Shown one piece after another: positions 1 through 8,102 of a stretch of 64,000 nucleotides of DNA (positions are counted from its first letter, which is position 1; every line of letters starts with the position of its first letter). Made by a program: the position numbers and the translations under genes. The DNA is from an uncultured Collinsella sp. (GTDB lineage: Bacteria > Actinomycetota > Coriobacteriia > Coriobacteriales > Coriobacteriaceae), in the NCBI GenBank assembly GCA_959020715.1, contig CAUESV010000004.1:62001-126000 (forward strand), read 5' to 3'. The notes under the pieces are model-generated. The model was not told the DNA's origin, did not search any database, and worked only from the letters and a program-made list of their open reading frames with translations.

Positions 1-592
1 CGACCTTGGAGAAGTCGCCGTCGGCGAACAGGGCGGGCTTGACCATCCAGGTGCCACCGCAGGCGATGATGGCGGAGGAGCTCAGGTACTCCTCGACGTT
101 GGCAGTGTTCACGCCGCCGGTGGGCATAAAGCGATGACCGACAAACGGAGCAGCGAGGGCCTTGATGGTGTTGAGGCCGCCATACTGAGCCGCGGGGAAG
201 AATTTGGTGACCTTGAGGCCCAGGTTCTCGGCGGCGGTGACCTCGGAGGGGGTCACGGTGCCGGGCAGCACGGGCAGGTCGATGTCGATGCAGTGTTTCA
301 CGACGTCCTCGTTGTAACCCGGGGAGACGATGAACTTGGCACCGGCGGCGCGGGCCTGCTCAACCTGCTCGACGGTCAGGACAGTGCCGGCGCCAACGCA
401 CATCTCGGGCTCGGCCTCGGCCATGGCGGCGATGCACTCGGCGGCGCAAGCGGTGCGGAAGGTGACCTCGGCGGACTTCATGCCGGCTGCCATAAGGGCG
501 TGAGCGAGGGGGGCGGCATCCTCGACCTTGTCGAGCACGACGACCGGGACGATGCCCAGGGATTCAAGCGTGGTGTAGAACTGATCGAACAT
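1..592 (-). CDS. eda: KDPG aldolase (2-dehydro-3-deoxy-phosphogluconate aldolase), 3' end cut by window
   Basis: Class I aldolase that splits 2-keto-3-deoxy-6-phosphogluconate into pyruvate and glyceraldehyde-3-phosphate, the last step of the Entner-Doudoroff and hexuronate routes. The minus strand reads open from an ATG at 592 to the window edge, giving about 197 residues of a protein that is usually 200-215 long. Visible family signatures are the EVTFRT strand near residue 43, GAGTVLT near residue 68, PGTVTPSE, the Schiff-base lysine in KFFPA, and MPTGG. A good Shine-Dalgarno (AAAGGAAC) precedes the ATG. It lies downstream of kdgK on the same strand, so the two genes form a kinase-aldolase pair, separated by about 255 bp. 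Confidence 0.93.
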   Translation of the reverse strand, partial: MFDQFYTTLESLGIVPVVVLDKVEDAAPLAHALMAAGMKSAEVTFRTACAAECIAAMAEAEPEMCVGAGTVLTVEQVEQARAAGAKFIVSPGYNEDVVKHCIDIDLPVLPGTVTPSEVTAAENLGLKVTKFFPAAQYGGLNTIKALAAPFVGHRFMPTGGVNTANVEEYLSSSAIIACGGTWMVKPALFADGDFSKV

Positions 593-652
593 GGTGTTCC
601 TTTCGATGTGAGGCGCGCACGGGCGCGTGATTGCCAAAGAAGATTGGCCATG

Positions 653-714
653 AGCCGGTTCCGGATTGGTTATCGGAGGCACTGCTTGGGTCACAAGCAA
701 TTTCGGAACCGGCT
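653..714. repeat. Inverted repeat between kdgK and eda
   Basis: An 11-bp perfect inverted repeat (AGCCGGTTCCG at 653-663 and its complement at 704-714) with a 40-bp spacer lies in the 255-bp gap upstream of eda. The gap has no convincing gene. The repeat could be an operator pair, an attenuator or a processing hairpin; there is no T-run, so it is not a simple terminator. Function is inferred only from position. Confidence 0.5.
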
Positions 715-847
715 ACGAGGCCAGTCGTGAAGGAATGCCAGACAAAACCGGAATGGGACTAAGTGGTTCTACCTGGCCGGAGGAATCGGGGAGCGGGCTG
801 CAGAGGTATGGGAATGGAAAGCTGCAGTCCGCGGAATGGGGAACGAA

Positions 848-1882
848 TTAACGGGCGACGCGGGTGCCACCGTCGGCGGCGTTGGCCACAGCGGCGATCT
901 CGTCGGCGGTCACCAGATTGGAATCGCCCTTGATGGTGAGCTTGAGGATCGAGGCCGCGATGGCGTAGTTGACGGCATCCTGCGGGTCAAAGTCGTTGAT
1001 GAGGGCATGGACGAGGCCGGCGTTGAAAGCGTCGCCGGCGGCAACGCCCTCGAGCACATGCACGTCGTGAGCAGGGGAGAACCAGTGCTCGCCGCTCTCG
1101 GCGTCAAAGAGCATGCCCATCCAGATGGAGCGCTCGACGCAGGAGATGTTGCGGACGACCGAGGCGACCTTCTTGCAACCGTACTCGGCGCAGATCTGAC
1201 GGGCCATCTCGACGTAGGTGTCGCGCTCCTCGATGCCGTGGGCAAGGGAGCCGGAGACGCAGGTCATACCGAGGCCGGCAGGCGCGTCCTCGTCGTTGGC
1301 GATGCAAATGTCGACGAGCGGCAGGAGCTCCTTCATGGTTGCCTGCGACTTCTCGGGCGACCACATCTTGCCGCGATAGTTAACGTCGCACACGGTGGTG
1401 ATGCCCTTGGCGCGGCAGGCGGTAAGGGCATCCTTGCAGGCGGCGGCCATCTCGTCGGACACAGCGGGCGTCACGCCGGAGAAGTAGAAGACGTCAATGC
1501 CCTCGAGAATCTCGTTCCAATCAAAGACTTCGCGCTTGGCCATGTTGATGGCAGAGTACTTGCGGTCGTAGACGCAGCCGTTGCCGCGTTGCGAGGCACC
1601 GATCTCAAACACATAGGAGCCAAGACGGTCGCCCTGACGCACGACGCGCGTGGTGTCGACGTCGTAGACCTTCAGCGAACGCAGGGCGCACTCGCCCAGA
1701 CGGTTGGCCGGGACAACGGAGACGTAAGCGGCCTTGTCGCCTTGGTAAGCCAGTGAAAGCGCGGTGTTTGCCTCGGCGCCGCCGTAGCGGACATCAAACT
1801 CGGTCGCTTGCTCAATGCGCAGATGGTCTTTGGGCGAGAGCCTCATCATGATCTCGCCGAAGGTAAGAACCGTTTTACCCAT
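848..1882 (-). CDS. kdgK: 2-keto-3-deoxygluconate kinase (PfkB family sugar kinase)
   Basis: Cytoplasmic ribokinase/PfkB-type kinase, 344 aa from the chosen start. The N-terminal motif TFGEIMMRLSP is typical of KDG kinases, followed by the FDVRYGGAEAN substrate-binding segment. The C-terminal PfkB signature appears as VAAGDAFNAG, with the catalytic Asp in GDAF. The start is the ATG at 1882, preceded by AAGGAG; an in-frame TTG-type extension upstream would run through the 17-bp inverted repeat and is unlikely. Together with eda it converts KDG (from pectin or uronate breakdown) to pyruvate and triose phosphate. A LacI-family gene is divergent from it and probably controls it. Confidence 0.9.
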   Translation of the reverse strand: MGKTVLTFGEIMMRLSPKDHLRIEQATEFDVRYGGAEANTALSLAYQGDKAAYVSVVPANRLGECALRSLKVYDVDTTRVVRQGDRLGSYVFEIGASQRGNGCVYDRKYSAINMAKREVFDWNEILEGIDVFYFSGVTPAVSDEMAAACKDALTACRAKGITTVCDVNYRGKMWSPEKSQATMKELLPLVDICIANDEDAPAGLGMTCVSGSLAHGIEERDTYVEMARQICAEYGCKKVASVVRNISCVERSIWMGMLFDAESGEHWFSPAHDVHVLEGVAAGDAFNAGLVHALINDFDPQDAVNYAIAASILKLTIKGDSNLVTADEIAAVANAADGGTRVAR

Positions 1883-1926
1883 GGTCGCGCAGCTCCTTCT
1901 TGCTCGTGCGTACACCTTATATATGG

Positions 1927-1982
1927 CGTTGGCACGGAGGTGCCAAGACGGTAGGGTGCATCTTTGCACCTCCGTGCCAACG
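1927..1982. repeat. 17-bp perfect inverted repeat in the kdgK 5' leader
   Basis: CGTTGGCACGGAGGTGC at 1927-1943 is repeated in inverted orientation at 1966-1982 with a 22-bp spacer. It sits 45 bp upstream of the kdgK start, between that gene and the tandem operator-like motif. A transcript of kdgK starting near 2000 would carry it as a very stable hairpin. Confidence 0.75.
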
Positions 1983-1987
1983 CTTGC

Positions 1988-2013
1988 CGAAATCGGTTTA
2001 CGAAATCGGTTTC
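1988..2013. promoter_or_regulatory. Tandem LacI-type operator-like repeats
   Basis: Two adjacent 13-bp copies of CGAAATCGGTTT(A/C) at 1988-2000 and 2001-2013; the second continues to CG, giving the near palindrome CGAAATCGGTTTCG with the central CG usual for LacI-family operators. It lies in the divergent region between kdgK and the LacI-family gene, so it is the likely binding site for that regulator. A TAGTATACT stretch just downstream (2025-2033) may be the -10 region of the regulator's promoter. Confidence 0.6.
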
Positions 2014-2117
2014 GTTTCGAGTTGTAGTATACTCACCTACAGCGTTTTGCAAGCGAGATTTTTAAAAAAATGCCTAAAATGGCTCAGACTGCTGACGATT
2101 GGGGAACGGGGTGCGCC

Positions 2118-3140
2118 ATGGCGCAGATGAGGATTAAGGACATTGCCGCCGAGGCGGGCGTGAGCCCGGCCACGGTCTCGCGCTATCTCAACAACCGCCC
2201 CGGGCAAATGACCGAGGAAACCCGTGCTCGCATCGCGGCGGTTATCGAGCGCACTGGCTATCGCCCACGTGCCGCCGCACGCAATCTACGCAGCTCACGC
2301 ACCAACCTCATCGGCGTGATTCTGGCCGACATCGCCAACCCGTTCTCGAGCGCCATGCTCGAAGGGCTTTCCGCCAGTGCCGCCGCGCGCGGCTGCTCGC
2401 TTATGACCGCCATTAGCGGCAACGACCCCGCCAAGGAGGCAGAGTCGCTCACCAGACTTATCGATGCCGGCGTGGACGGCCTGGTCGTCAATACCTGCGG
2501 AGGCAACGACAAGGCGATTGCCGCGGCAGCGGGGCGCCTGCCCGTTGTACTGCTCGACCGCGACGTTGCCGACGGTGGCATCGATCTGGTGACTTCCAAC
2601 AACCGCGAGCTGGTTGCCGGCCTGGTGGACGCCTTGGCCGCCGCTGGCAGTGAGCGCCTGTGCCTGCTCACCGAGGCAAGCGATGACAGCCCCGTGCGTC
2701 GCGAGCGCGCCGAGGCCTTCGCCGACGAGCTTTCGCACCGCGGCCTGGCCGGCGAGGTCGTCACCTTGGCGGACGGTGGCGTCGAGGGTGTCAGTCGCCT
2801 GGACGAGACCATCCGCGGCTATGCGGGCAAAAAGCTCGGCCTCATTGCCGTCAACGGCTTGGTTTTCCTGCGTTTGACCGAGGCGCTGGCACAGCTGGGG
2901 CCCTCGTTGCCGGCTGGTCTCAAGATCGCGACGTTTGACGATTACCCTTGGAACCACGTGCTCTTTGGCGGTGTGACCACGGCCGCGCAAGACACCCTTA
3001 CCATTGCCGAGCGCGTAGTCGAGCGCCTGTCCGAGCGCATCGACGTCGTTACCACTACGGTGGGCGATGCCGCAAAGCTCGCCCCTAAGCGCATCGAGAT
3101 CCCCGGCCACATCGAACACCGCGCCTCGACCTCGCGCTAG
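2118..3140 (+). CDS. LacI-family transcriptional regulator, probably of the kdgK-eda module
   Basis: 340-aa repressor. Residues 4-50 form the LacI helix-turn-helix and hinge (IKDIAAEAGVSPATVSRYLN, then the hinge helix RAAARNLRSSRT), followed by a periplasmic-binding-protein-like effector domain (LIGVILADIANPFSS to the C-terminus). The length is normal for the family. The ATG at 2118 (GGGGTGCGCC upstream) is used; an ATG at 2127 is a close alternative. Divergence from kdgK and the operator-like repeats suggest that it senses a uronate/KDG-related metabolite; the ligand is not visible from sequence. Confidence 0.88.
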   Translation: MAQMRIKDIAAEAGVSPATVSRYLNNRPGQMTEETRARIAAVIERTGYRPRAAARNLRSSRTNLIGVILADIANPFSSAMLEGLSASAAARGCSLMTAISGNDPAKEAESLTRLIDAGVDGLVVNTCGGNDKAIAAAAGRLPVVLLDRDVADGGIDLVTSNNRELVAGLVDALAAAGSERLCLLTEASDDSPVRRERAEAFADELSHRGLAGEVVTLADGGVEGVSRLDETIRGYAGKKLGLIAVNGLVFLRLTEALAQLGPSLPAGLKIATFDDYPWNHVLFGGVTTAAQDTLTIAERVVERLSERIDVVTTTVGDAAKLAPKRIEIPGHIEHRASTSR

Positions 3141-3274
3141 CTGCTCGTTCGCAACGGCCTGTTCGCGCACGTTTTTTGAGCGCTTGATACGCTTTAACCC
3201 TGCGGAAACATTTTTCTGCGATAGTATCTGCGATATAGACCAGTCGAAACCCGCCCGAAAGAAAGGGGAGCGAC

Positions 3275-4612
3275 ATGAACCAGCAGAACATCGATTACGT
3301 ACTCCGCTCCGTAGAGCAGCGTGACATCCGCTTTGTGCGTCTGTGGTTTGTCGACATTCTCGGCCGCCTCAAGAACTTTGCCATTAGCCCCGAGGACCTC
3401 GAGGTCGCTTTTGAGGAGGGTATTGGCTTTGATGGCTCCGCCATCGAGGGCTTTGCCACGCCCGAGGAAGCTGACATGCTGGCGTTTCCCGATGCTTCGA
3501 CCTTCCAGATTTTGCCGTGGCGTCCGAGCCACAACGGCGTTGCCCGCGTGTTCTGCGACGTGTGCACTCCCGATTGCAAGCCCTTTGCCGGCGATCCACG
3601 CGATGCCCTGCGCCGCATGTTCCGCAAGGCCGAGAAGGCTGGCTATCTGCTCAACGTGGGTGCCGAGCTGGAGTATTACTACTTCCCCGACGAGCATACC
3701 CCCGAGCCGCTCGATAACGTGGGCTACTTCGATCTTTCGGTGAGCGATGCCGCCCGCGACCTGCGTCGCAATACGGTCCTCACGCTCGAGAAGATGTCCG
3801 TGCCCGTGGAGTACACCTTCCACGCCGCCGGCCGCTCGCAGCACGGCATGAGCCTGCGCCACGCCGAGGCCCTGAGCATGTCCGACGCCATCACCACGGC
3901 CAAGCTCATCATTAAGCAGCAGGCTTACGAGAGCGGCTGCCACGCCTCCTTTATGCCCAAGCCGTTGGCGGGCGAGGACGGCAGCGCCATGTTTTTGCAT
4001 CAGTCGCTGTTCGACCACGACGGCAACAACGTCTTTTGGGGCGAGGCCGACGAGAAGTACCACCTCTCCGATATCGCCAAGCACTATATGGCCGGCATCC
4101 TGGCACACGCGCGAGAGATCAGCGCCATCACCAACCCTACGGTCAACTCCTACAAGCGCATCACCACGGGCGGCGACTCCGTGCCGCAGTACGCCACGTG
4201 GGGCCTGCGCAACCGCGCAAGCATGATCCGCATTCCGGTCTACAAGCCCGGCAAGCAGCTGTCCACGCGCATCGAGCTTCGTAGCCCCGACCCCATGGCC
4301 AACCCGTACCTGGTCAACGCCGTCACGCTGGCGGCCGGTCTCGACGGCATCGAGCGCAAGCTGGAACTCCCGCCCGAGGCCACGGCCGAGACGCTCAAGC
4401 TCACCGACCGTCAGATGGTCGAGGCCGGCTACACGCCGCTGCCGCGCTCGCTCAAAGAGGCGCTCGACGTATTTGAGGACTCGCAGTTTATGAAGGATGC
4501 CCTCGGCGAGCACATCCACAGCTTCTTCCTCAAAAAGAAGCGCGACGAGTGGCATAAGTTTGAGTCCACGATCACCGAGTGGGAGATCAAGCACTACCTG
4601 GCGAACTCCTAA
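3275..4612 (+). CDS. Glutamine synthetase type I homologue with altered active site
   Basis: 445 aa, the length of a short (GSI-alpha) glutamine synthetase, with the beta-grasp and catalytic domains clearly recognisable: GFDGSAIEGF (about 50-59), GAELEYY (129-135), NPTVNSYKR, RIPVY and RIELRSPDP (about 332-340). Several residues that bind the catalytic metals in canonical enzymes are replaced. By alignment with the Bacillus enzyme, the two n1 glutamates are Ala184 and Gly191, the n2 histidine is Phe240 (GSAMFLHQS instead of GSGMH), and the flap glutamate is probably Asp301. Glu131, Glu133 and Glu334 are kept. It may use another substrate, act as a regulator, or be inactive. RBS AAAGGGGAG precedes the ATG. 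A GlnR-like regulator follows 50 bp downstream. Confidence 0.85.
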   Translation: MNQQNIDYVLRSVEQRDIRFVRLWFVDILGRLKNFAISPEDLEVAFEEGIGFDGSAIEGFATPEEADMLAFPDASTFQILPWRPSHNGVARVFCDVCTPDCKPFAGDPRDALRRMFRKAEKAGYLLNVGAELEYYYFPDEHTPEPLDNVGYFDLSVSDAARDLRRNTVLTLEKMSVPVEYTFHAAGRSQHGMSLRHAEALSMSDAITTAKLIIKQQAYESGCHASFMPKPLAGEDGSAMFLHQSLFDHDGNNVFWGEADEKYHLSDIAKHYMAGILAHAREISAITNPTVNSYKRITTGGDSVPQYATWGLRNRASMIRIPVYKPGKQLSTRIELRSPDPMANPYLVNAVTLAAGLDGIERKLELPPEATAETLKLTDRQMVEAGYTPLPRSLKEALDVFEDSQFMKDALGEHIHSFFLKKKRDEWHKFESTITEWEIKHYLANS

Positions 4613-4662
4613 TCGCGCTGGCTTGTTCCAGTACGATTGAGCTCATTTCTTTGGAGGCCGAT

Positions 4663-5325
4663 ATGTCCGAAAAGAGTGCCCTGTTCATGGCGCGCACGAC
4701 GCGCTTCCACGAGTTTGCCCGCAGCTTGACGACCACCCTGGGTGTCGAGGTGAGCCTGGCAACTCCCGATTCACCGACTGCGGCGCACGACTTTGACCTG
4801 CTAATCCTCGACTCCGACGGCATCCGCAGCGACCGCATCGATCAGATAGCCAAGTGGCTTGACGATCGCGGCGGCGTTCCCATGCTGGTGATCGTCGACG
4901 ACGAGGCGCTCGGCACCCTGCGCCTGCCCAATCACGCGCATGCCGACTTTGTATGCCCCACGGCGACGCCCAACGAGCTCAAGGCTCGTGCGCAGCGCCT
5001 GATGGGCGAGGAGGAGACCGTCGCCGCCGACGATGTGCTCAACATCGATAACCTCGAGATCAACCTGGCTACCTACCAGGTAACGCTCGATAACGAGCCC
5101 ATCGACCTGACGCTGATGGAGTACTCGCTGCTGAGCTTTTTGGCGACGCATCCCAACCGTGCCTACAGCCGCGAGGTGCTGCTGCACCGCGTGTGGGGCT
5201 TTGAGTACTGCGGCGGCACGCGCACCGTCGACGTGCACATTCGACGCATCCGCTCCAAGGTGGGCCCGCAGATCGCGGCACACATCACCACCGTCCGCGG
5301 CGTGGGCTATCTGTTTAAGGACTAG
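4663..5325 (+). CDS. GlnR-like orphan OmpR-family response regulator
   Basis: 220 aa. Residues 1-120 are a divergent receiver-like domain (LLILDSDG at the usual phospho-acceptor strand but without the full acidic pocket), and residues 125-220 are a winged-helix DNA-binding domain with a strongly conserved end (GGTRTVDVHIRRIRSKVGP and TVRGVGYLFKD). The C-terminal half closely resembles actinobacterial GlnR, the nitrogen regulator that works without phosphorylation. The ATG at 4663 follows GGAGGCCGAT. No sensor kinase gene is nearby. Co-location with a glutamine synthetase homologue supports a nitrogen role; the assignment as GlnR is an inference from resemblance. Confidence 0.8.
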   Translation: MSEKSALFMARTTRFHEFARSLTTTLGVEVSLATPDSPTAAHDFDLLILDSDGIRSDRIDQIAKWLDDRGGVPMLVIVDDEALGTLRLPNHAHADFVCPTATPNELKARAQRLMGEEETVAADDVLNIDNLEINLATYQVTLDNEPIDLTLMEYSLLSFLATHPNRAYSREVLLHRVWGFEYCGGTRTVDVHIRRIRSKVGPQIAAHITTVRGVGYLFKD

Positions 5326-5346
5326 GGATAACCAGAAGACGATACA

Positions 5347-5374
5347 GGGCACCGGAGTTTTTCGGTGCCCTTTT
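5347..5374 (+). terminator. Rho-independent terminator after the GlnR-like gene
   Basis: GGGCACCG-AGTTTTT-CGGTGCCC stem followed by TTTT, 22 bp after the stop codon. Confidence 0.85.
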
Positions 5375-5478
5375 CTCGCTTGTGGCAAGAATCATGCCTT
5401 TTACCGACTGAAAGTGCGTTAGTAAAAACAATATCAAGCGTATAGCACTATCTGGCGAATAACATTTAGTTACTTGCC

Positions 5479-5797
5479 ATGGATTTGTATAAATGGGATT
5501 ACGTTGTTGATGCGAGCAAAACGATTTCGGGAATGATAACGCCAACGCAGGCGAAAGTTATCAAAGAGGCGAAAACCTACGCATGCGCGTTTCGGCAATG
5601 TTTTCTCCGGGGGGCTCCGGTCAAATGGCAGCGGGCACGCAATGGCAGTTGTGGGCTATGTGGCAATGTATAACACATACTCAAATGCCAAGAAGTACCT
5701 GCTTGTGGTTTGGAATGGATAGACAAACCGGCTGCAGTTTCTTCCATATGACGTATCAATTTACACGGCTCACGACGGAACATATTGCAAGGGGTGA
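5479..5797 (+). pseudogene. Broken papain/C39-like cysteine peptidase remnant
   Basis: Two consecutive reading frames together give a plausible protein end. Frame one runs from ATG 5479 (MDLYKWDYVVDASKT...). At about 5581 the sense shifts by one base to a frame reading HARFGNVFSGGLRSNGSGHA then MAVVGYVA, which resembles the catalytic-histidine region (G-H-A-x-x-V-x-G-Y) of bacterial papain-like or C39 peptidases. This frame has an amber codon at 5720-5722 (after VVWNG) and then continues LQFLPYDVSIYTAHDGTYCKG to a TGA at 5795. One frameshift plus one in-frame stop mark it as decayed. The N-terminal catalytic half is missing. Family assignment rests on the short GHAMAVVGY motif only. Confidence 0.5.
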
Positions 5798-5799
5798 TT

Positions 5800-6162
5800 G
5801 TGCTCGTGAACGGCGACAAGTTCATTCGAAGGGCAATACCCCTACTGGTTCTTTTCCTTGCCTTGGTCGCTGCAGTGAGTTTGTCCCTGCTAGGGGCGAC
5901 TAATGGGGGAGAAAACGACACGGTTGTTGCGATCGAAGTTCGCACTCTATCGGATGTTCATAACGGGCAATTTGAGGCGTTGATGCCAAGTGGTTGCCAT
6001 AAAAAGATCGATATGCGCCGCAAGTCAAGTTCCGGATATGTTGCAGGGTTGAAGGCAGGTGAAAAATGGATTCTAGTTTTTGTGGAAGATAAGGAACTTG
6101 ACGGGACTGTTCTATATCCCCATTCAGCCGAGAAAGCCAAATCAAGCAGACCAGGGGAATGA
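5800..6162 (+). CDS. Small membrane-anchored protein of unknown function
   Basis: About 120 aa. An N-terminal hydrophobic segment (IPLLVLFLALVAAVSLSLLG) after a KFIRR basic stretch predicts a signal anchor or uncleaved signal peptide; the rest is a short soluble domain (TVVAIEVRTLSDVHNG to WILVFVEDKELDGT) with no motif that I recognise. The GTG at 5800 preceded by AAGGGGTGATT is the likely start; an ATG at 5785 in the same frame lacks a ribosome site. It follows the peptidase remnant directly and is followed 3 bp later by another small gene. Base composition is lower in GC than the surroundings, consistent with recent acquisition. Confidence 0.55.
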   Translation: MLVNGDKFIRRAIPLLVLFLALVAAVSLSLLGATNGGENDTVVAIEVRTLSDVHNGQFEALMPSGCHKKIDMRRKSSSGYVAGLKAGEKWILVFVEDKELDGTVLYPHSAEKAKSSRPGE

Positions 6163-6165
6163 AGA

Positions 6166-6399
6166 ATGATTGATGGAAAACAGTTCTTAGGCCTGATGGC
6201 AGGAGCTCCCATTTTGATGCGAGCTGGGATGGCGGAAGCCTTGGAGCTGCCGGACGCTCGGAAGCGATTGGCGCTCGTGGTTGGCGCGGTGGTCAGAGAT
6301 GAAAATGGCAATGAAAAAACGCGAACAAGAAGCAGAGAGACTATTTTCACGCCAGAGAGCGAAGCCGTGGGTTTTGCTATCGACTGTTATATCGAATAG
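6166..6399 (+). CDS. Small protein of unknown function
   Basis: 77 aa, starting with MIDGKQFLGLMAGAPILMRA; a mildly hydrophobic N-terminal third is followed by a charged segment (VVRDENGNEKTRTRSRETIF) and the end FAIDCYIE. AGGGGAATGAAG upstream is a good ribosome site, and the 3-bp gap from the previous gene suggests translational coupling. No family recognised. Confidence 0.45.
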   Translation: MIDGKQFLGLMAGAPILMRAGMAEALELPDARKRLALVVGAVVRDENGNEKTRTRSRETIFTPESEAVGFAIDCYIE

Positions 6400-6518
6400 A
6401 CATGACGGCATAAAACGAATTGGCCTATAAGCATGTCATTACTTAAGCAAAGCTGAAATCTTGGCATCTAGTGCTCGGGACTGCCCAGCTTGGGGTACAA
6501 CTCAACGTGAACAATGAT

Positions 6519-6545
6519 GGCCCGCCACATGTTTGGCGGGCCTTT
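6519..6545 (+). terminator. Rho-independent terminator closing the small-gene patch
   Basis: GGCCCGCC-ACATGTTT-GGCGGGCC followed by TTT. It separates the 5.4-6.4 kb patch from the protease gene. Confidence 0.7.
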
Positions 6546-6571
6546 GGTTATTTGACGAAAGGATCGCAGCT

Positions 6572-8032
6572 ATGAGCGAGAACGATTCCCAGCGTCCCCA
6601 GGATGCGGGCAACGCCGGCGAGACCCAACAGCAGCCGCGTGTGCAGGTAGAGTCGACGCCTGCCGACAGCAACATTCCCTACGTGCAGGCCTACGACACG
6701 CAGACCGGAAAGCCGCTGGGCAGCCAGCAGGTTGTAAACAAGCACACAGTGGTCAAGACTAAGACCAAAAAGCTGCCGATCTTTATTACGGCACTCGCCG
6801 GCTGTGCCTGCGGCGCCCTGCTGGTCATTGCGCTCATTATGAGCGGCACGCTCAACATTGGCGGCGGAAAGAATGCCGTGACGGCGGGCGCTTCGGGTTC
6901 ATCGACGCAAAAGATTACGATTGATTCCGAGGACACCACGCTGGCCGAGGCCGTTTCTGCCAAGGCGTTGCCCTCCGTGGTTTCCATTACCGCCACTTCG
7001 AGCGGCAGCCAGAATGGCTCGCTTTCGCAGTCTGCTGACGAGTCGGACGGCTCGGGCAGCGTCGGTTCGGGCGTGGTGCTCGATACCGAGGGCCACATCC
7101 TCACCAACAACCACGTGGTCGATGGCTATGACCAGTACGTGGTGACCATGGATGACGGCACCACCTACGAGGCCGAGTTCGTGGGCAACGACGCTTCGAG
7201 CGACCTGGCCGTCATCAAGCTCAAGGACGCTGACGCCTCCAAGCTCACGCCGATTGAGATCGGTGATTCCTCCAAGCTCAACGTGGGCGAGTGGGTCATG
7301 GCGATCGGCTCGCCGTTCGGCAACGAGCAGTCTGTCTCCACGGGTATCGTCTCGGCGCTCTATCGCTCCACGGCCATGAGCTCTGCCAACGGTAACACCA
7401 TCTATGCCAACATGATCCAGACCGATGCCGCCATCAACCCGGGCAACTCCGGCGGCGCGCTCGTTAACGATAACGGCGAGCTTGTGGGTATCAACTCGCT
7501 CATCGAGAGCTACTCGGGCTCCAGCTCGGGCGTGGGCTTTGCCATTCCGGTCAACTATGCCAAGAACATTGCCGACCAGATCATCGACGGCGAGACGCCG
7601 GTACATCCGTATTTGGGCGCCACGCTTTCGAGCGTCAATGCGCTCAACGCCCGCACTAACAAGCTGAGCACCGATAGCGGCGCGTACGTGGCGAGCGTCG
7701 TCGAGGACGGTCCTGCCGCCAAGGCTGGCATCCAAGAGGGCGATGTCATTACCAAGTTGGGCGACGACGAGATTACGAGCGCCGATGGCCTGATCATCGC
7801 GCTGCGCAGCCACGAGGTGGGCGAGAAGGTTGAGATTACGCTTATGCGCGGCAAGGAAGAGAAGAAGGTCACCGTCGAGCTGGGCTCCGATGAAGAGTTG
7901 CAGAGTCAGCAGCAGGACGACAGCGCGACCGACACCGGCAACGGCGGCATCACCGATGAGCAGCTGCGCCAGTATCTTGAGGAGCTACTGGGCCGGCAGG
8001 GCCAGGGCCAAGGCTACGGCCAGGGTTACTAA
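6572..8032 (+). CDS. HtrA/DegP-family membrane-anchored serine protease with PDZ domain
   Basis: 486 aa. A disordered N-terminal cytoplasmic region (about 1-65) is followed by one membrane segment (about 70-95, FITALAGCACGALLVIALIM), a trypsin-like domain with the triad His181 (TNNHVVDG), Asp211 (SSDLAVI) and Ser293 (NPGNSGGA), one PDZ domain (about 370-450), and a Gln/Gly-rich tail ending GQGQGYGQGY. This is the usual Gram-positive layout for envelope protein quality control. The ATG at 6572 follows AAAGGATCGCAGCT. Terminators on both sides suggest a single-gene unit. Confidence 0.93.
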   Translation: MSENDSQRPQDAGNAGETQQQPRVQVESTPADSNIPYVQAYDTQTGKPLGSQQVVNKHTVVKTKTKKLPIFITALAGCACGALLVIALIMSGTLNIGGGKNAVTAGASGSSTQKITIDSEDTTLAEAVSAKALPSVVSITATSSGSQNGSLSQSADESDGSGSVGSGVVLDTEGHILTNNHVVDGYDQYVVTMDDGTTYEAEFVGNDASSDLAVIKLKDADASKLTPIEIGDSSKLNVGEWVMAIGSPFGNEQSVSTGIVSALYRSTAMSSANGNTIYANMIQTDAAINPGNSGGALVNDNGELVGINSLIESYSGSSSGVGFAIPVNYAKNIADQIIDGETPVHPYLGATLSSVNALNARTNKLSTDSGAYVASVVEDGPAAKAGIQEGDVITKLGDDEITSADGLIIALRSHEVGEKVEITLMRGKEEKKVTVELGSDEELQSQQQDDSATDTGNGGITDEQLRQYLEELLGRQGQGQGYGQGY

Positions 8033-8060
8033 CGGGCCGCATCACACATACCGATGCCAG

Positions 8061-8102
8061 AGGGGGCCGTCCCGCCAACGCGGGACAGCCCCCCTCTTTT
8101 CC
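8061..8102 (+). terminator. Rho-independent terminator after the HtrA gene
   Basis: AGGGGG-CGTCCCGC ... GCGGGACAGCCCCC stem followed by TCTTTTCC. Confidence 0.85.

Noticed and set aside
3141..3274. GlnR-box (GTNAC/GAAAC pattern) upstream of the glutamine synthetase homologue
   Set aside because: GAAAC occurs twice but the paired GTNAC half-sites at 6-bp spacing are not convincing.
3194..4594. 466-codon open frame on the minus strand opposite the glutamine synthetase homologue
   Set aside because: Composition is that of an antisense shadow of a GC-rich gene (many His/Arg/Gly/Val, no domain), while the plus strand has clear family motifs and a ribosome site.
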